Source of the DNA: Galdieria sulphuraria
Taxonomy: Eukaryota; Rhodophyta; Bangiophyceae; Galdieriales; Galdieriaceae
Length of the DNA stretch: 64,000 bases
Reading direction: 5' to 3'
Assembly (NCBI RefSeq): GCF_000341285.1
Contig: NW_005178468.1
Span: 102,051-166,050, forward strand
Shown piece by piece: positions 1-10,032 of the stretch (position 1 is the stretch's first letter; the number at the start of each line of letters is the position of its first letter). Below the pieces are notes generated by a model that was not told the DNA's origin, did not search any database, and saw nothing but the letters and a program-made list of their open reading frames with translations. Both the position numbers and the translations under genes were made by a program.

Positions 1-2
1 AG

Positions 3-417
3 GATGCGAAAACTTTGAGAGTACAAGTATTTGATCCACAAATTACTTCTGCTGTCGATAAGGCCATTCGCACAGCAGGTTTAGGACTCAATCCACAAGT
101 AGAACGTCCTGGTATTCTCTCAGTTCCGATTCCTCGTCCAGATCAAGAAACTAGAACAAAGTTGGTTAAAGTGAGTTAGTCTTATATTCAGAAATTCCCT
201 TAAATTGCGTCAAAAGGAAGTTACAAAACAAGCTGAAACAGCACGAAAAGCATTGAGAAGTGTAAGGAACAAAGTTGCTCAAGATGTGAAGAAAACAAAT
301 GTTTCGGAAGATGAACAGAAATTATCTGAAAGGGCATTGGATGATTTGGTTCATCAATACATTGGAAAAATTGACTCCCTTTTAGAGAATAAAAAGACTG
401 AACTTGAAAGAACTTAA
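3..417 (+). CDS. frr: Ribosome recycling factor, C-terminal part (5' end outside window)
   Basis: This is the 3' part of a ribosome recycling factor, which with EF-G splits post-termination ribosomes; a nuclear copy in an alga would act in plastid or mitochondrion. Exons are 3-170 and 217-417, with a 46-nt GTGAGT...AAAG intron. The first exon reads the family core DAKTLRVQVFD and a GLNPQ segment; the second begins EVTKQAETARKALRSVRNK, and LVK-EVTKQAE keeps the same spacing as LVK..K..AE in bacterial RRF, which fixes the junction. The C-terminal helical end is complete. The start and any transit peptide lie left of the window, so the target organelle cannot be told. Confidence 0.9.
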
Positions 418-686
418 TACTCAACAAAAAAAATTTAATTTTTCTCTTTCTCTACAGTTTCCACAAGCTGACAAGAGCAGAAAGACACAAGCAAAAACAA
501 CCACAGAAAACTATACTCCTTTGTTCTATCTCTTCGATTGGGTTCCCACAAAAAGTAAACAAGCTATGGAAGTTGCGTCTCCTTCACATAGTTTCTTTGC
601 TTCTTCGCCTATTATCTGTTCCCAAGCACTTTTTTTGACCAAGAAAATTCAAATTCTTCTTATATTCTTCCGAGAGAGACTTGTTT

Positions 687-1313
687 TCAAATTTTGTTGA
701 TTTTGGAAGCTACAACTTGAGGGTTTGCTTTGCTCAAGATCTCTTTGTTTTGAGATTTAAAGTCAAAGTTACAGTTGTGTTTGTCCGAGTATCTATGTTC
801 AGAACAGAAGACATAGCCACAGCGACAAGAGAATCCTGTCAATCCCACTTTCTTGTTACACCACTGACAACGATTCTTGGGTTTTTGTTCCGTATGCTCC
901 CCTTGTTCTGTAGCTTTGGACAGCGACTGCGTTTCTTGCTCTACGTTACTTTCCTGTACAAACTGCGAGGTTTCCGAAGGGGTAACCTCAGCAACATAGC
1001 CTTGACTTGTATGAGCTTCGTCAAAAGTACCCCTCCCTTCCCCTTGTTGCTTTCCGAGGGGGCTCAAGTCGTGCAATTCCGCACCTTGAACAGTCTCCAA
1101 CCCTCCTTTATCATGTTTCTGTTGTTGTTGTTGTTGCTGACAGACGGACTCTACTTGAAGTCTTTGTTGTTCTTGACGCAGATGCTCTCTGTAACACTTG
1201 GAACACATGTCAAGAGTGGAAGAGGTACCATAAAACCCACAACCCTTTACACAAGGAGTGGGAACTGCGGCACTTCTGACCTCAGTACTTTCACTTCTCT
1301 TGTTTTCTGCCAT
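687..1313 (-). CDS. A20/AN1 zinc-finger stress-associated protein
   Basis: A 208-aa protein with the two domains of the SAP/ZFAND5-6 family. Near the N-terminus is an A20 finger (CVKGC, 11 residues, then CSKC). The C-terminal part is an AN1 finger (CQWC..., CRCGYVFCSEHR..., H.C). Between them is a low-complexity linker with a seven-Gln run coded by a CAG/CAA tract near 1117-1140. Family members bind ubiquitin and modulate stress responses. I start at the ATG at 1313; an in-frame extension to 1349 has no ATG. It converges on the RRF gene with about 270 bp between stops. No intron is seen. Confidence 0.88.
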   Translation of the reverse strand: MAENKRSESTEVRSAAVPTPCVKGCGFYGTSSTLDMCSKCYREHLRQEQQRLQVESVCQQQQQQQKHDKGGLETVQGAELHDLSPLGKQQGEGRGTFDEAHTSQGYVAEVTPSETSQFVQESNVEQETQSLSKATEQGEHTEQKPKNRCQWCNKKVGLTGFSCRCGYVFCSEHRYSDKHNCNFDFKSQNKEILSKANPQVVASKINKI

Positions 1314-1707
1314 GACACGAACCAAAAATAACTTTCCACAAGTTGCCAAAAAAGGGCTTCAAGCAAATATACAAAGACACCCAAAAGTGACGAACACCAC
1401 AGAAGCGTCCAAAATTGACTTGCAGTGGGAAAATTTCTCTGATTGGCAAAGCGACAACGACACGATGTTCTGGAGAATTTGTCCCATCGAGACCTCTTCT
1501 TCCCGTGGGGGACTTTAGATAATATTCCTTCTCTTATTATTGTATATCCCATCGTAGGCCACTTTGTAAACCATAGGAAACAATCAGAAAGTTTACTAAA
1601 AGTTTGCCTCGTTTCTATTCAGAACTTATAATTTATCTCAAGCTTACAGTTTCCCTATTAGGACCCATTGGTAACAAACAACTCTTGCACGTGCTTTAAC
1701 TTCACTG
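1314..1707. promoter_or_regulatory. Divergent intergenic region
   Basis: 394 bp separate the start codon of the A20/AN1 gene (minus strand) from the coiled-coil gene (plus strand). It should hold both promoters. I see no recognisable motif, RNA gene or coding frame beginning with ATG that resembles a protein. Confidence 0.4.
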
Positions 1708-2282
1708 ATGGAAGAACTGAAGGAAATCTTGAGATTGGCAAAAAATATACTCTTATCTGTGGATGAAGAATACGAGAGACTTGTTAGACAGCACGAAAAT
1801 CTGATCAACCAGCAAGGTAACATTGAAGAAGAGTGTAACAGGATTACAGACGAGCTCAAGATTCTATCAAACCTTCAAGATCATTGGATTAATAACAAAC
1901 TTTGGCTTGAAGAACCTTTGACCCTTACTGGAAGTTGTAGGACAAAAGAGAACTGGTGCGGAGGTTTTTTGTGTAAAGAACTAAAAAAACTGACTTTTCT
2001 CGCAAGGATTTCATCATTGGAGAATTTTGAACAATTTTGCAAGATAATTGAAAAGTCTTCCAACGATTCCTCCGTATTACTAGATTTTGTCAAGGAGTTG
2101 AGAGCTAGAAAGATACAGTTGAATAATGAGGCGTTATTGCAATATAAGAATGGTAAACAGCAAGAAAAAGAGTGACGCATCTAGATGTTGTCCGTTTTTT
2201 GGTGGCAAACGGAACCAAGGAACATTCCTTTCTTGTAAGACGTGGAAAATCTTATTTTATTCTTGAAGAACACTTGCTCTGA
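1708..2282 (+). CDS. Uncharacterised coiled-coil protein
   Basis: An ATG frame runs from 1708 to a stop at 2175 (155 aa), rich in Glu, Lys and Leu, with heptad-like helices over residues 1-55 and 115-155. I do not recognise it; the first 60 residues recall the N-terminal coiled coil of COG3, but the remaining several hundred residues of COG3 are absent. An alternative 3' end is attractive: removing 2153-2184 (GTAAAC...CTAG, only 32 nt) continues the frame into 2185-2282, giving DVVRFLVANGTKEHSF and so on to a TGA, 180 aa in total. A 32-nt intron would be unusually short compared with the 45-60 nt introns elsewhere here, so either end is possible. Confidence 0.5.
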
Positions 2283-2510
2283 TTTTCGCGGCAACTTGGT
2301 ATCCCAAGCTAACGATATTCATAGCATCTTGAAAGAATTTCATATAATAGAAACTAGATATCATATGTATCGTGAATGACACTTTTTGAAAGTAAATTAT
2401 ATTCAATCCTGAAGCCTTGAAAGCATCAGAAAGTATTCATATCAACGGAAAGCGATCGTCAAGATTGATTGGGATCTCGTGCTTATGTCGAATTGGTGTG
2501 AGGTATTATT

Positions 2511-3332
2511 ATGCTTTCGTTTATCTTTGAACTCAACAAATGGAAAACCAGAAGAACCTTCAACTCTTGTAGAAGTGTAGCTGAAGTTTCCACCTGGAGG
2601 AAGCTTTCTATATTTTGTGGGTTGAATAGAAGCGACTTTTCCCTGATTCGGCTTCCAGAGTCCAACGTTCAACTAGTGCAGGATATTCAGGAGTCTTGTA
2701 AAAGTGCAATATGTGACGGATTGAAACTGCTCGAGGTACAATTTCCTCCCTTAAAGAATATTGGAAGTGCTGCTTTGAACCAAGTGATGGATGCCAATAG
2801 GACTTTTGCAAAGAGTGTCGTTCAACGGTTTCCTCATGTGTCTGGAAATGGAACAACGTTTGTAGTATTTCCTGATGACGCTGAGTCGAAGTTAGCTCGA
2901 GAAGATCGTGACTTCAGAACGTTGGACTCTGTGTTTATTACATCTTTGCAAAGAGATATTGATTTACAAGATGCTTCACTAGTCGTTATCCTCAATCCTG
3001 GTTTTCAAGTACAAGAATGGTTTGAAGTGGAGCGTTTCTGTAACTATCAAGTTCCTGTCATTCTCTTCAACGCGGATCTAGACAAGTTACGTGGAGGTTA
3101 CTATCCTCGATTTCTATACCCCAAATTGTACGCCACAAAGGATAAATGTCTCACGAAATTTGAACCCGTTTACTATGTACGGTTCTTTGTGAATGGAGCG
3201 CTCATTCGTCGTTATCCAAATCCTTGGCAAATTGTATATGAAGAGGAAGGCTGTTTGTATTGTATTCTGGAAAGGAATGAAAGACCTGACTTTCAAACAG
3301 TCCGAAACTCTTTGAACCAATTTCGAAGATGA
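2511..3332 (+). CDS. DUF1995 family protein, probably plastid
   Basis: A 273-aa intronless protein. Residues from about 50 onward match the DUF1995 family of plant, algal and cyanobacterial proteins, which includes LPA3, an Arabidopsis photosystem II assembly factor. Recognisable are the segment LLEVQFPPL, an acidic VVFPDDAES motif, LVVILNPG, and a C-terminal block with RRYPNPWQIVYEE. The first 45 residues are rich in Ser, Arg and Lys with few acids, as in a plastid transit peptide; this supports the ATG at 2511. The exact role (PSII assembly or another thylakoid function) cannot be told from the sequence. Confidence 0.75.
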   Translation: MLSFIFELNKWKTRRTFNSCRSVAEVSTWRKLSIFCGLNRSDFSLIRLPESNVQLVQDIQESCKSAICDGLKLLEVQFPPLKNIGSAALNQVMDANRTFAKSVVQRFPHVSGNGTTFVVFPDDAESKLAREDRDFRTLDSVFITSLQRDIDLQDASLVVILNPGFQVQEWFEVERFCNYQVPVILFNADLDKLRGGYYPRFLYPKLYATKDKCLTKFEPVYYVRFFVNGALIRRYPNPWQIVYEEEGCLYCILERNERPDFQTVRNSLNQFRR

Positions 3333-3760
3333 TTAGAGAAAAGGAAAACCTCTTGTCATTTTGCTTTATCAACTTTGGATCAACGTACTGTTTTGGTTTA
3401 CATTATTTTATGAGTATTATAGGCCAAAAATGGAATACTTTCGAGATAATTCTAATCGCTAGTATGAAACAAAAGCATTTCATTTCTATAAGATGTTTTC
3501 AGTCGAAGTTTTTGTACAGTTTTGTGAGCAACAATGGTTTTATATTTTATGTGCACCATCATACATTGACGTCATATAAAGTTTTTTGGATAGTATCTCA
3601 AATGATTTAGCTAATATTTCAATGATGCCAAGTATATCACTAATTGTCAAATAACTGAGATACGAAGACGAACAATTGTGGTGGGCCAAAGCTATTGGAT
3701 TGACTGTGGGTTGTTACTATAAGAGGTTCTTTTCAGTCTTTCTACATGTGACAAGTTTGG
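3333..3760. other. Intergenic region, no feature seen
   Basis: About 430 bp of AT-rich DNA between the DUF1995 stop and the start of the next gene. A frame beginning inside the preceding stop (3329-3610) is of low complexity and resembles no protein; I treat it as 3' UTR and promoter. Confidence 0.4.
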
Positions 3761-4626
3761 ATGGTAAAGTTGAAGATGGAAAGTGTTCGGAGTTCGTCAA
3801 CCCACTGGAAATTGTGGTTACCTTCTGTCTGGTTTTGGGGAAATATTCTTTATCTAGCGTCTTTAACGTAAGTTGGCTTTGCTCAGGGACCCAAGTCTCT
3901 CACTTTTTTATTAGCCTGGTTACACTTGTCTCCATTCATCACGGTGAAGTAGGACCTAAGAAAATTAACAAAATTTTAAAGAGATGGATAACTGTGGCAG
4001 CGTTATTACTGTTAAGGGAACTGTTGGAGCCAATAATGGCACAACTTCAACAAACTTGGTTATTGCTTACTGGGTTGGGAACGCTGTGCTTTTTAGAGAA
4101 TTTAAAGCAACTGAACTCGACAATATTTGAATATGTTATCAACCCTATTTTGAATAACAGAGAACAGAAGATTGACCTATTTCTACACCGCCTTTCCTTT
4201 CATTACTTGGAGTGGAAAACTGCCTTTCTTCAACTAGTTGCCTATTGTTCAAGTGAATTACTACGAAGAACAGCTCATTATTTGGTGGCAGATACAGAAC
4301 TTTCTCGGAAATTGAGTTCTATGGAGACTGGTGGAGATCATAGCCCATCTCCTCACCGTGGAATATACGAGAAACCAGAAAGGAAGTTCCTTCCAAGGTC
4401 TTATACAGACCCCCATTTTTCTTCGTTCTCAAAAAGGGAGGAAAATGTAGTTATGGACAATATGAACGATACACATCGTTTCGATACAAACAACTCTATG
4501 AGCCAACCTTGCAAGTCACTTAGGAATAGACAAAAGCCGTATGAGAGAATTCACGAATTGAGGATGCTTTTTAGACAGCAAAAGAGTCGTAGGAGTTCCA
4601 CAGTTTCTGAGAAAGGTTTTGGTTGA
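3761..4626 (+). CDS. Membrane protein, possibly HVA22/REEP (TB2/DP1) related
   Basis: Exons are 3761-3867 and 3915-4626, joined over a 47-nt intron (GTAAGT...TTTATTAG), giving 272 aa. The unspliced frame through this region has no ATG, whereas the spliced model starts at a proper ATG, so the splice decides the start. Hydrophobic helices lie around residues 15-45, 60-80 and 85-105. The stretch from about 55 to 125 has the spacing of TB2/DP1 proteins (a charged K..RW, a double hairpin, then IFEYVINPIL...IDLFL). The C-terminal 100 residues are polar and basic. If correct it would shape ER membrane tubules. The match is weak; an unrelated membrane protein is equally possible. Confidence 0.5.
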
Positions 4627-5022
4627 GAAGGATTTTTGGTTCAATGACGAATTTCTAGAGTGCCTCTTTCTACGAAATTGAACAAGTCCATATTTGGAAA
4701 ACGTAGATAGCTTTGTGTATGAATAGTAGTTTACGATACTTTTTTTTTCTGTTGGACGTGTGCAGTTCAATTATTACTTTTACTAAAAGATGTGTGATTT
4801 GTCATCTACATTTCTTGTGCTAGGAAGCATTGTTTTAGGAAATCTTTCTTTTCTACGACAAGTTTTTTGAGAACTGAAGTTTTTATACTGTAGACTGGTT
4901 TGGACTTTATAAGCAACGAAAATCAGCCAATTTGTTAATGTTGAAACTTAAATCTAATCGACTTTGTCATTATATCGTATAAAGAATTATGTGTCTCTGA
5001 TAAAGCTGTTTGAATCACTTTG
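4627..5022. other. Intergenic region, no feature seen
   Basis: 395 bp of AT-rich spacer with a poly-T tract near 4741-4749. It holds the 3' UTR of the membrane-protein gene and the promoter of RIT1. No other signal is recognised. Confidence 0.4.
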
Positions 5023-6629
5023 ATGGACTTTAATGTCTCAGCTCAAAACGATGTAGAAAGAGAGCTCCGTGTCAGTTCACTGTCACCTTTGAACAGACTG
5101 TGTTCTATTGTTCACGACGCTTCGTTTGTTGATAGTATTGTCTCGTTATTACCTCGTCTACCGTTGGGAGGAAACCTAAGAGCAGGTCGTTGGTATGTAA
5201 AACCCGAAATCTTGAGTTTCGATTGTTGTTTTAAGAGTGCAGATGGTCACTATGGCCAGTGGAACTTTTCTTTTTGGAGAGTAAACTTAAAAGTACGTTG
5301 CAATTGATTTGAATGCCTATGTCTAAGGAAACAATCTAGTTGTTGAAGTTGCTTTTTTCTCGAGGTGGCGCTATTGTTGTGGACGCTACAAGACAAGGAA
5401 AGCGATTTCCTGACAGTTTATCAAAGACAGTTCCCATTTGGTGCTTCGTCATCAACGAAATACTCGCAGAATTAGGTTTATTGAACCTTGCTCACGCAAG
5501 TGATTCACTTGTTTTACCAGAGTGGGTTCCAAAAGAGGAAAAGCACTGGATATTAGAAAGAAGCCAAGGTTGGATAACTATGATTCATGAGCAGAAGGAA
5601 TTTCGGAGTGTTTTACTAGAGCTGGCAAATGATTGCCCTTTGAGAAAGCCTTTGAAGCCAGTATGGATCCACAGAGACCAGCCAAGTATAGAAGACAGTA
5701 GTTTAGTGGACTGTATTTCCTTTATTCCCGTATTTTGCGTCTCAGTCTCTTCTCCAAAGGATAACTATAGATGGTTGACCCACTCGCTGAAAACTGGAGA
5801 AACATTTGGTTTTCGTTATATTCAAGGAGCAGGAGATGATGAAGAAAGTTGGAGTTGTGGACTATTTCCAGAATTGTTTTGGAAACATAAAGAAGATTTG
5901 TTGAGTCGAGACCCCATGCTCTTGAAAGAACATATAACAAGTTTACTTGAAAGTGTAAAGTCACGTTCTTTAGTATCCATTATCAATCCGAACTTGCTCG
6001 TGCCACATTTAGAACTGTTCCAAGTTGATGAAAGAGACTCAGCTGGAGTTGATCTGTTTTGGAATGGTTGGTTTTCATCGGAGCTTCCAATTCAGCCATA
6101 TTCAGTGGATGTTCATATTGTTTTGAGTGTTGGAGACAGGAATTCAACGCTGGTAGATTCTTTTCCACTTGTCAAGTCGATGTTGGATGATACTTGTAGC
6201 ATTATCTGTATAAAATTGGTAGACAGGGCAGGCCGTTTGGAATCAAAACGCTTTGGTCTGGAAAGGACTTTGAAAGAAGTGACTCATCATCTGGATCGGT
6301 TTTTGTTGAAAAAGAAACAAAGCGTAATGATATGGAGTCCCTTTCATACAGATTGGGCTACTTGTTGTGTATTGACTTGGTTAGCCACCCGTACAATAAC
6401 TAGACACCCACAAAAGATTATCAAGGAAGCTGCAATGCATAAGCAGATTTGGTCTGTGGTTTCGGAGCAACAAAAGATAGAAGATAAAATGGAGTTGATA
6501 ACCATCTTTTGGTGGCTATCGTTGAGCTTTGATGTGCACGCACCATCACGTAGTGCAGTTCAACAAATGCATAGATTCCTATTCAAGACACCATTTGAGA
6601 AGACATCCCATCGAATTGCTCAAAGTTGA
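5023..6629 (+). CDS. RIT1: tRNA A64-2'-O-ribosylphosphate transferase (initiator tRNA)
   Basis: RIT1 transfers phosphoribosyl to A64 of initiator tRNA-Met so that it is excluded from elongation. Exons are 5023-5292 and 5340-6629 (47-nt intron, GTACGT...ATCTAG), 519 aa. Across the junction the protein reads FKSADGHYGQWNF, then GGAIVVDATRQGKRFPDSLS and KTVPIWC, the most conserved block of yeast Rit1. Further on is YIQGAGDDEESWSCGLFPELFW, another family signature, and the C-terminal part ends in the typical ...PSR..VQQMHRFLF. Length fits the family. The start is the ATG at 5023. Presence in a red alga shows that the 2'-O-ribosylphosphate mark is not limited to fungi and land plants. Confidence 0.92.
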
Positions 6630-7075
6630 CAAGATTTATTTATCTTGGACTATTAGTCTTCGAGGATGTTTTACTAAAGGCAAGGTATTGAGTACACACA
6701 AGAGACCCATTTAGATAGGACTACCTGCGTTGAAGCTAAATGAACAGATATGTTGTGAAGCTTTCTTCGTACTGGGAAGTTGTCACGAGTTTATCAAAAG
6801 GGTAAAAATGCTGGCAAGTGGCTCTGTAAGAATTTGTGTCCTTACTCAGGAAATGCTTTCAAGACCTCTGACAAGTGTTTTGTTTATGGAAAAGTAGCAG
6901 AGAGTAGTTGGGGCTGGAAATATTGAGAGAGTCCAAAAAGTGTGCTTTATTGTAAACATTGAAATGGGAGTGAACGAAGGCATCTTTGAAGAAGCCATAA
7001 ATAAATTCATTATCAGTTGACGATTGTTGAGGGACCGTCCATTGGAGCACGCGTCTTGGAACTTCATCCACACGT
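6630..7075. promoter_or_regulatory. Intergenic region upstream of PDX1
   Basis: About 445 bp between the RIT1 stop and the PDX1 start. It must contain the PDX1 promoter. Short open frames here lack ATG starts or resemblance to proteins. No motif could be assigned. Confidence 0.4.
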
Positions 7076-8081
7076 ATGGAGAACGGTTTACAAGGAAACG
7101 TTTTTGCCCAAACTGCAGAAGCAGTAAACGAAGGTTTTATTGCTGGAGATGCCAAGGGTACTTTTGCGGTGAAAGTTGGTTTGGCACAAATGTTAAAAGG
7201 TGGCGTCATAATGGACGTGGTGACCCCTGAGCAAGCCAAGATTGCAGAAGAAGCAGGTGCTTGTGCCGGTACGTCAAGTCTTCAGATTTCTGTTCCATTA
7301 TCAATATTATTTAGTCATGGCCCTGGAGAAGATTCCTGCAGACATTCGCAAGTCCAATGGGGTAGCACGAATGTCGGACCCCAAGATAATAAAAGCTATA
7401 AAACAGGCAGTCTCAATACCTGTTATGGCCAAGTGTCGAATTGGACATTTTGTAGAGGCGCAAATTCTGGAAGCTATTGGAATCGACTATATAGATGAGT
7501 CAGAAGTGCTGACTCCAGCAGACGACTCGCATCACGTGAACAAGCACAAGTTTCAGGTACCTTTTGTATGTGGCTGTAGGAATTTGGGGGAAGCACTCCG
7601 GAGAATATCAGAAGGAGCTGCTATGATTCGCACCAAAGGGGAAGCAGGAACTGGAAATGTTGTGGAAGCTGTTAAGCATGCCAGACAAGTCAATGGAGAT
7701 ATTCGTCGCCTTCGAAACATGGATGAAGATGAGCTGTACACTTTTGCGAAAGAAATAGGAGCGCCATTTGCACTTGTAAAACGCACCAAAGAGTTGGGAA
7801 GATTACCAGTCGTTCAGTTTGCTGCTGGAGGTGTAGCTACTCCTGCAGATGCGGCACTGATGATGCAGTTGGGAGTTGATGGAGTGTTTGTAGGCTCCGG
7901 AATATTTAAGAGCGAAACCCCAAAGAAGAGAGCAGAGGCTATTGTAAAGGCGGTCACCAATTATAACAATCCCAAAATATTAGCACAAGTTTCGGAAGAT
8001 TTGGGAGAGGCAATGGTCGGAATTGAGATGGATGCTCTTACTCAGCGTTGGGCTGCAGATTCGCGACATCAAGCACAGTAG
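7076..8081 (+). CDS. PDX1: Pyridoxal 5'-phosphate synthase subunit PDX1 (PdxS/SNZ)
   Basis: PDX1 makes pyridoxal phosphate from ribose 5-phosphate, glyceraldehyde 3-phosphate and ammonia supplied by PDX2. Exons are 7076-7268 and 7315-8081 (46-nt intron, GTACGT...TTTAG), 319 aa. The junction restores [16 protein letters not shown]. Seen in order: [17 protein letters not shown] with the first catalytic Lys region, [59 protein letters not shown] with the second Lys region, and the phosphate-binding [19 protein letters not shown]. Everything needed for activity appears present. Length is normal for the family and no targeting peptide is evident, so the enzyme is probably cytosolic. PDX2 is not in the window. 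Confidence 0.97.
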
Positions 8082-8175
8082 ACATTTCTTATCCATCCAA
8101 TATAAGCAACTCGTACCTCTTTTTGTGTCTGTTTTTGTTTGCTGTTGAAATAAATAGATAGGATACGTCAGTTTG

Positions 8176-9744
8176 CTATGGTAAATTGGAAAACTCCTGA
8201 AAAGTTTGTAATGTTTGCTGAATCACTGGAGGAGCCTCCTTTTGTTCGCAGACAAGTCGAAACAGAAACACAGTCCATTCAAAACTCAAGGGAGCTTCAG
8301 TATCCAATTGCCATTGTTTTAACAATGTTACAAGATATTGTTGATTATCTATGATATAAGTAATCATCTCTTTGGAAATGGAACAAATGTTGCAAAGTAA
8401 TCTGGTCAAGGTAGTCTTTAATCCTACTTTGTCCCCCAAACACATCCAACTAGAGTCTTCTTGCAATAGGCGTAGAACATAGCAACAACCATCTACCACG
8501 GAAACGAGATATTCCTTTTCATAGATTGGCATTGACGTTGAAAAATGATCTGCCAATATGACTGCAATCAACTCTAACCATGCCACATGACTGCCATCAA
8601 CTATGCGATGACAACAAAAATGTTGAAAGTACATACAAAAACCACAAATATCCGATAAAGATAACACAATGGACTGCTCTCCAACCAGTAAAGCATCACG
8701 TAAAATAGAAACAAAGGGAAAAAGGGTCATGTCTTCCATACTCACGTTGCATTCGCTATGATCCATATGAAGTTGTTTACTATTGGCAAGATGATTATTA
8801 CTACCAAAAAGGCACTTGCAAAGAACATCGTTCTCCGCCATCTTTTCCATCATCACAAATAACCAGTATAAACCATCACAGTTGTGGTCTCTTGTGGAAC
8901 AAAAGTGGTGCTGTATCCAACCTAAAAATGTACTCCAAAAGCTATTGTCGTCTATTAACGAAACAAAGGATTCCGATGTCACTAGATAGCAAAACTGGTT
9001 ATTCCATAGCATATTGAATGCAAGCAAGAGTGTGCAATCTCCTGGATTTCGGTCATATTCTTTCTTCGCTGACATCAACAATAATTGATAAAACCTATGA
9101 GGTGTCTTTGTATCATTTCTCCATAAACACAAAGGCCTCCTTTTATCATTGGTCACATTGGCAAGTAATTGTAACACGACCCGAACCAAAATCAGCCCTT
9201 CTCCCTCCAATAAAGTTTCCAAGTCACTCACAAGTTTGTCAACAAAGCCACTGTCCATTAAAAACGTTCTCATGTCAACGCTACGACAACTGTTTCGCCA
9301 AATGGCCAAAACTTTACGCAACAGAATCAAATTATTAGTATGAAGGCAACTGGACTGCTTACACCTTTCTAACAACAGCGTGCTAACGTGAGATAACCGA
9401 CTAAGTGTGGCACAAGAAATGTTTGGACAGTGCTGTTTAGCAAAATATTCTATCCACTGATTGGCAACGATATTAAGAGTCTCTGAGAGACTTAAGCTTC
9501 TATTCTTCAGATAACTATACAAGTTATCGATCCACTCCAAAAATTTGGCTTCGTCGCTTAATGTCATCGTTTCATGTGTTGAAACCACAAACAACGAATT
9601 GCTGAGAGTCGTTTCGTGATCAATCCTACTGTCACCTGTTTTTTGATAAAGAAAACTTGAATTGCAGAATAAAATATCAAATATCGTGGCAGCTTTTGCT
9701 TGACAAAGAATAGGAAATATTTTTGTATGAAACGATATATCCAT
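8176..9744 (-). CDS. Ataxin-10 domain protein
   Basis: A 522-aa, mainly helical protein without visible intron. The last 100 residues carry the ataxin-10 C-terminal pattern: RLLCNICSISKE, a LLKQWQLDTEAPLSFEWTVF segment (family: L..C..D...P...EW), and RLVCEQ. Earlier parts look like armadillo repeats (e.g. VRVVLQLLANVTNDKRR). Homologues in yeast (Ctr86-like) and animals act in cytokinesis or as scaffolds; the biochemical role is not settled. The ATG at 9744 is used; an internal ATG about 60 residues on (MTLSDEAKF) may be the true start because the first 60 residues resemble no domain. It converges on PDX1 with 94 bp between stops. Confidence 0.62.
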   Translation of the reverse strand: MDISFHTKIFPILCQAKAATIFDILFCNSSFLYQKTGDSRIDHETTLSNSLFVVSTHETMTLSDEAKFLEWIDNLYSYLKNRSLSLSETLNIVANQWIEYFAKQHCPNISCATLSRLSHVSTLLLERCKQSSCLHTNNLILLRKVLAIWRNSCRSVDMRTFLMDSGFVDKLVSDLETLLEGEGLILVRVVLQLLANVTNDKRRPLCLWRNDTKTPHRFYQLLLMSAKKEYDRNPGDCTLLLAFNMLWNNQFCYLVTSESFVSLIDDNSFWSTFLGWIQHHFCSTRDHNCDGLYWLFVMMEKMAENDVLCKCLFGSNNHLANSKQLHMDHSECNVSMEDMTLFPFVSILRDALLVGEQSIVLSLSDICGFCMYFQHFCCHRIVDGSHVAWLELIAVILADHFSTSMPIYEKEYLVSVVDGCCYVLRLLQEDSSWMCLGDKVGLKTTLTRLLCNICSISKEMITYIIDNQQYLVTLLKQWQLDTEAPLSFEWTVFLFRLVCEQKEAPPVIQQTLQTFQEFSNLP

Positions 9745-10032
9745 ACCACAATTTGGTTTTCATGAAAAATAACTCCAAACAGGACTAAAAATTTGGTGTG
9801 CACACTGGTTGAATGATGGCTAACGAAGCATCAAGATGGAGTCCACTATGAAATCATTTATTGAAGACGCACGTAACTTAAGAGGAGACTTGAATCTTTG
9901 CATTATAGCATCGTCGTGTCTCGAGACTGTGGGATTAGGAATTTGGACTTGCTCATCTTGAAACTCGAATATTTTCTTACCAAGTCCTTTTCGACTCAGT
10001 ATTTATTGTTGACTTGAATAGAGTGACGACGC
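9745..10032. promoter_or_regulatory. Divergent promoter, ataxin-10-like / WDR4
   Basis: 288 bp between the two start codons. Both promoters must lie here. No motif is recognised with confidence. Confidence 0.4.

Noticed and set aside
404-700. Plus-strand open frame after the RRF gene
   Set aside because: It lies between the convergent stops of RRF and the A20/AN1 gene, overlaps the end of the former in another frame and resembles no protein; best seen as 3' UTR.
1708-2175. COG3 (oligomeric Golgi complex) assignment of the coiled-coil gene
   Set aside because: Only the N-terminal helical pattern is similar, and the several hundred further residues of COG3 are missing downstream.
3329-3610. 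Frame overlapping the DUF1995 stop
   Set aside because: Low-complexity, rich in Phe/Ile/Ser as random AT-rich DNA gives; no family resemblance and no splice context.
3676-3760. Longer N-terminus for the HVA22-like gene in the unspliced frame
   Set aside because: That frame has no ATG and reads through a textbook 47-nt intron; the spliced model has a proper ATG at 3761.
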